From positions 1-38,883 of the forward strand of contig CALDYW010000071.1 of the NCBI GenBank assembly GCA_937944395.1: a stretch of 38,883 nt of DNA, read 5' to 3'. The notes beneath the pieces are model-generated. The model saw only the letters and a program-made list of their open reading frames with translations. It searched no databases and was not told the origin of the DNA. Origin of the DNA: an uncultured Paracoccaceae bacterium (GTDB lineage: Bacteria > Pseudomonadota > Alphaproteobacteria > Rhodobacterales > Rhodobacteraceae). The position numbers and the translations under genes are program-made. This document shows positions 36,003-38,883 of this stretch, one piece after another (position 1 is the stretch's first letter; each line of letters begins with the position of its first letter).

Positions 36003-36039
36003 TGCCTGAATTGATACCTCAGGCAGAACGGAAAGTCAA
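36003..36039 (-). promoter_or_regulatory. GTA promoter with an inverted repeat across the -10 box
   Basis: On the minus strand TTGACT (36039-36034), 17 bases, TATCAA (36016-36011): a good sigma-70 match pointing at g1. A 7-bp-arm inverted repeat, TGCCTGA (36003-36009) and TCAGGCA (36019-36025), with a 9-base centre, covers the -10 box. The region (35990-36060) is much more AT-rich than its surroundings. The repeat could be an operator for the GTA activator GafA or a repressor; this is inference. Confidence 0.65.
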
Positions 36040-36062
36040 GCGATAAATCTGGGGTTGTGCGC

Positions 36063-37232
36063 TCATTCCTCCGCGACCCCCTGCGCCGCGCGCTCCGCCT
36101 CGATCGCGCGCCATCGCGCGACGTTGCGGTTGTGCTCTTCCAGCGTCGCCGCGAAGGCATGTCCGCCGGTGCCGTCGGCCACGAAGAACAGGTAGTCGCT
36201 TTCCGCGGGGTTCAGCGCCGCGGCGATCGACAGCCGCCCCGGATTGGCGATCGGCGTCGGCGGAAGCCCGTCGATCACATAGGTGTTGTAGGGGGTCTCG
36301 GCCCTCAGCTCGCTCTGCCGCAGCCCGCGCCCCAGCACACCCCGTCCCTGGGTGATCCCGTAGATCACCGTCGGATCGGTCTGCAGCCGCATACCCCTTT
36401 TCAGCCGGTTCACGAAGACGCTCGCAACCAGCGGCCGCTCGTCGGCAACGCCGGTCTCCTTCTCGACGATCGAGGCCATGATCAACGCGTCCTCGGGCGT
36501 GTCATAGGGCAGACCCGCCGCCCGCGTCGGCCAGAGCTCGGCCATGATCCGCTGCTGGCGGGCCTGCATCTCGGCCAGCAGCTGCGCCCGGTCGGCACCG
36601 CGGTCCACTTCGTAGCTGTCCGGCGCCAGGCTCCCCTCGGGCGGCAGGTCCGCGACCTCTCCCGACAGGAAATCCGCCTGCCCGAGTTCCTGCACCACCT
36701 GCCAGCTCGTCACCCCCTCGGCCAGGGTCACGCGGAACCGGACGTCCGCTCCGGCCGTCAGCGCGGCATAGTCCGGCGGGATCTCGCCGGCCCCCGGCGA
36801 GAACTTCAGCCGCTCCTCGAACCGGTTCGTCGCCGGGTCCAGCTCGCGCACCACCACCTCGGCCGCTGTCACGCCGATCCGGAAATTCACCTCGACCCCG
36901 CAGGTCGAACGGCCGGCCACGGTCATCGCGGCGACGATCTCCTGCATCGAGGACCCGGGCTGGATCAGGTAGCTTCCGAACTTCAGGTTCGCCGACCGGT
37001 CCTCGTAGTCCGCACCGATACGGAAGATCGCCCCGCTCGAGATCGCGCCGCGCGCCTCGAGCTCGGAGGAGACGCGCGCCAGCGTGGCCCCGCGCGGCAC
37101 CTCGAAGCAGATCGCCTCGGCCAGCGGTCCGGGCGCCGTGTACTGCCGCTGTCCCCAGGCGATCAGTCCGGCAAGCCCTGCCAGGATCACGACGAACAGC
37201 GTCAGCGCGTTCGAGGCAAGGCTGCGCCACAT
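36063..37232 (-). CDS. mltG: endolytic murein transglycosylase MltG
   Basis: Inner-membrane YceG-family enzyme that cuts nascent glycan chains, 389 residues. One transmembrane segment near the N-terminus (about 8-27), a LysM-like domain, and the catalytic domain with E257 in ASIVEKETG and the family end YNTYVIDGLPPTPIANPG, LNPAESDYLFFVADGTGGHAFA. ATG 37232 overlaps the fabF stop by one base (TGATG), so fabF-mltG form an operon. The GTA promoter begins within 25 bp of the stop, and no terminator separates them. Confidence 0.95.
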   Translation of the reverse strand: MWRSLASNALTLFVVILAGLAGLIAWGQRQYTAPGPLAEAICFEVPRGATLARVSSELEARGAISSGAIFRIGADYEDRSANLKFGSYLIQPGSSMQEIVAAMTVAGRSTCGVEVNFRIGVTAAEVVVRELDPATNRFEERLKFSPGAGEIPPDYAALTAGADVRFRVTLAEGVTSWQVVQELGQADFLSGEVADLPPEGSLAPDSYEVDRGADRAQLLAEMQARQQRIMAELWPTRAAGLPYDTPEDALIMASIVEKETGVADERPLVASVFVNRLKRGMRLQTDPTVIYGITQGRGVLGRGLRQSELRAETPYNTYVIDGLPPTPIANPGRLSIAAALNPAESDYLFFVADGTGGHAFAATLEEHNRNVARWRAIEAERAAQGVAEE

Positions 37233-38494
37233 CAGCCCTGTCCCCGGCCCAGCACCAGCGTCGCATTGGTGCCGCCGAAGCCGAACGAGTTCGAAAGCGC
37301 CACGTCGATGCGCCGCCGAACCGCCCGCTTCGCGGCCAGGTCGATCCGCGCCTCGACCGCGGGCCGTTCGAGATTGATGGTCGGCGGTGCCACCTGATCG
37401 CGCAACGCAAGGATGCAGAAGATCGCTTCGACCGCGCCCGCCGCACCCAGCAGGTGCCCGATCGAGGACTTGGTCGAGCTCATCGTCGCCGCCGCCGCAT
37501 GGTTCCCGAGCAACCGCTCGACCGCGGCCAGCTCGATCACGTCGGCCATGGTCGAGGTGCCGTGCGCGTTGATGTAGTCCACCGCAGAGGGCGGCAGCCC
37601 TGCCCGCGCCAGCGCCGCCCGCATCGCCCTCTCGCCCCCCTCGCCGTCCTCGGATGGCGCGGTGATGTGGAAGGCGTCGCCCGACAGGCCGTATCCGAGC
37701 ACCTCGGCATAGATCCGTGCCCCGCGGGCAAGCGCGTGCTCGCGCTCCTCCAGCACCACGACGCCCGCCCCCTCGCCCATCACGAAACCGTCCCGGTCGG
37801 CGTCCCACGGCCGGCTCGCCGTCTCGGGCGCCTCGCCGCGCCGGGTGGACAGCGCCTTGCAGGCGTTGAAGCCGGCGATCCCGATCTCGCTGATCGGGCT
37901 TTCGCAGCCGCCGGCCACCATCACGTCGGCATCGCCCCACTGGATCAGCCGCGCCGCATCGCCGATCGCATGCGCGCCGGTCGAGCAGGCGGTGACAACC
38001 GCATGGTTCGGCCCCTTGAACCCGTAGCGGATCGACACCTGCCCCGATGCCAGGTTGATCAGCGCGCCCGGAATGAAGAACGGGCTCACCCTCCGTGGCC
38101 CGCGGTCCCGGATCAGCACCGCCGTCTCGGCGATCGAGGTCAGCCCCCCGATCCCCGACCCGATCATCACGCCCGTCCGCAGCCGCTCGGCCTCGCCCGG
38201 CGCCTCCCAGCCGGCATCCCGAACGGCCTGCACGGCAGCGGCCATTCCGTAGAGGATGAAGTCATCGACCTTGCGCTGCTCCTTCGGCTCCATCCAGTCG
38301 TCGGGGTTGAAGGTGCCGTCGCTGCCGTCGCCGCGCGGCACCTCGCAGGCATAGGTCGTCACGACATTCGTGGTGTCGAACCGGGTGATCGGCCCCGCGC
38401 CCGACTGTCCCGCCAGCAGCCGGCTCCAGGTTTCCTCCACCCCGCAGGCGAGCGGCGTGACCAGCCCGAGCCCGGTGACGACGACGCGACGCAT
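37232..38494 (-). CDS. fabF: beta-ketoacyl-ACP synthase II
   Basis: Condenses malonyl-ACP with acyl-ACP in fatty acid elongation. 420 residues. Catalytic set: C170 (TACSTGAH), H311 (NAHGTST) and H347 (SSIGHLLG), with K342. Start ATG 38494 with MRRVVVTGLGLVTPL. An open frame continues upstream to 38791 but is GC-rich and unlike the family. acpP, which usually precedes fabF, is not present within the 350 bp shown here. Confidence 0.96.
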   Translation of the reverse strand: MRRVVVTGLGLVTPLACGVEETWSRLLAGQSGAGPITRFDTTNVVTTYACEVPRGDGSDGTFNPDDWMEPKEQRKVDDFILYGMAAAVQAVRDAGWEAPGEAERLRTGVMIGSGIGGLTSIAETAVLIRDRGPRRVSPFFIPGALINLASGQVSIRYGFKGPNHAVVTACSTGAHAIGDAARLIQWGDADVMVAGGCESPISEIGIAGFNACKALSTRRGEAPETASRPWDADRDGFVMGEGAGVVVLEEREHALARGARIYAEVLGYGLSGDAFHITAPSEDGEGGERAMRAALARAGLPPSAVDYINAHGTSTMADVIELAAVERLLGNHAAAATMSSTKSSIGHLLGAAGAVEAIFCILALRDQVAPPTINLERPAVEARIDLAAKRAVRRRIDVALSNSFGFGGTNATLVLGRGQG

Positions 38495-38844
38495 GCCCAC
38501 CCCCTGCACTGTGCTGCCGGACCGCCTGATACCCGGCCTGCCATGCCCGCGCAACTCGGCCGGCCCGACGGGCCGGGCCCGGCGCCCGCGCACGCCCCGT
38601 CCCGCGCAACACCGATCGCACCGGCACGCGCACGCGCGAAGGCCGCACGGACCCGCCTGCGCGCAGGCGGGAAAGGCGCCCCGCGGGCATCCTGCCCCAG
38701 CCCCGCGGGCCCCCTGCCCCCGCGTGCCGGCCCCTCGGGGTCGGTTCGGCAAAGCGGATCGGCACGGGCGGGCACCCGGGTTCGGCGACACGCTGCGGAC
38801 CCGCGATCTGTGGTCCGCCCGGCTGTCGGAATGCCCCCCGGCCC
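38495..38844. other. non-coding GC-rich region upstream of fabF with palindromes
   Basis: 350 bp with no recognised gene. It contains a perfect 20-bp palindrome at 38652-38671 (half site CCCGCCTGCG) and CGGCCCG-A-CGGGCCG at 38561-38575. Neither is followed by a T run on either strand. The upstream promoter of fabF or the end of a preceding gene's terminator could be here, but no -10 box is clear. Confidence 0.6.
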
Positions 38845-38883
38845 TCAGCCCGCCGCCGCGCGGGCCGCGATCGCGCGGATCCG
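38845..38883 (-). CDS. possible C-terminal end of an upstream gene
   Basis: The last 39 bases read, on the minus strand, RIRAIAARAAAG and a TGA stop. It could be the tail of a gene that continues beyond the window, but 12 codons are too few to judge, and it does not match the expected acpP end. Confidence 0.15.
   Translation of the reverse strand, partial: RIRAIAARAAAG

Noticed and set aside
36063-37940. Longer MltG frame reaching into fabF
   Set aside because: The added residues are a shadow of fabF; ATG 37232 starts with a normal membrane anchor and overlaps the fabF stop.
38652-38671. Perfect 20-bp palindrome considered as an intrinsic terminator
   Set aside because: No T run follows on either strand, so it is reported only as a palindrome.

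Overview
The window is very GC-rich chromosomal DNA from an alphaproteobacterium, almost certainly a member of the Rhodobacterales (Rhodobacteraceae/Paracoccaceae). The evidence is a complete RcGTA-type gene transfer agent (GTA) cluster between cysE and mltG-fabF, a leuA-mreBCD-mrdA-mrdB-ghrA block, an iron-sulfur cryptochrome/photolyase, and start-stop overlaps (ATGA, GTGA) throughout. Codon third positions are so GC-rich that stop codons are rare and long false reading frames lie opposite nearly every gene. No rRNA, tRNA, CRISPR array or intact insertion sequence was seen.

Left part (1-8887), mixed metabolic and maintenance genes: partial wrbA (-); pfkB (+); a secreted endonuclease/exonuclease/phosphatase-fold protein (-); a frameshifted ynfA-like pseudogene (-) abutting glutamine-dependent NAD synthetase nadE (-); a secreted protein of 18 MORN repeats (+) that looks like a doubled nine-repeat block; and a coupled SDR-photolyase pair (-).

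Middle part (8978-19218, + strand): leuA behind a candidate leucine leader peptide with a hairpin; then a decayed surface-polysaccharide remnant (an RmlC-like epimerase, a frameshifted HpcH/HpaI-aldolase-like gene with a nine-G tract, and the 3' part of a glycosyltransferase) wedged in front of mreB; then the rod-shape operon mreB, mreC, mreD, mrdA (PBP2), mrdB (RodA), followed by ghrA. The operon products form the elongasome: MreB filaments, the MreC/MreD scaffold, and the RodA/PBP2 glycosyltransferase-transpeptidase pair.

Right part (38494-19212, - strand): fabF and mltG (lipid and murein metabolism), then the GTA cluster g1 to g15 (small and large terminase, portal, head protein, protease, capsid, connectors, tail tube, chaperone, tape measure, distal tail, hub, peptidase, megatron), a small gene next to the GTA, cysE, a uracil-DNA glycosylase-family gene and an SseB-family gene. 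All GTA reading frames look open and full length. A strong promoter-like sequence with a 7-bp-arm inverted repeat over its -10 box sits before g1, and two mutually exclusive hairpins lie just after the capsid gene. GTA regulators, head-spike genes and lysis genes are not in this window.

The least explained items are the capsid-connector hairpin switch, the operator-like repeat on the GTA promoter, the leuA leader, the polysaccharide remnant with its G tract, the MORN duplication, and a G tract inside the candidate MORN promoter. All were found by eye; no database search or folding calculation was possible.
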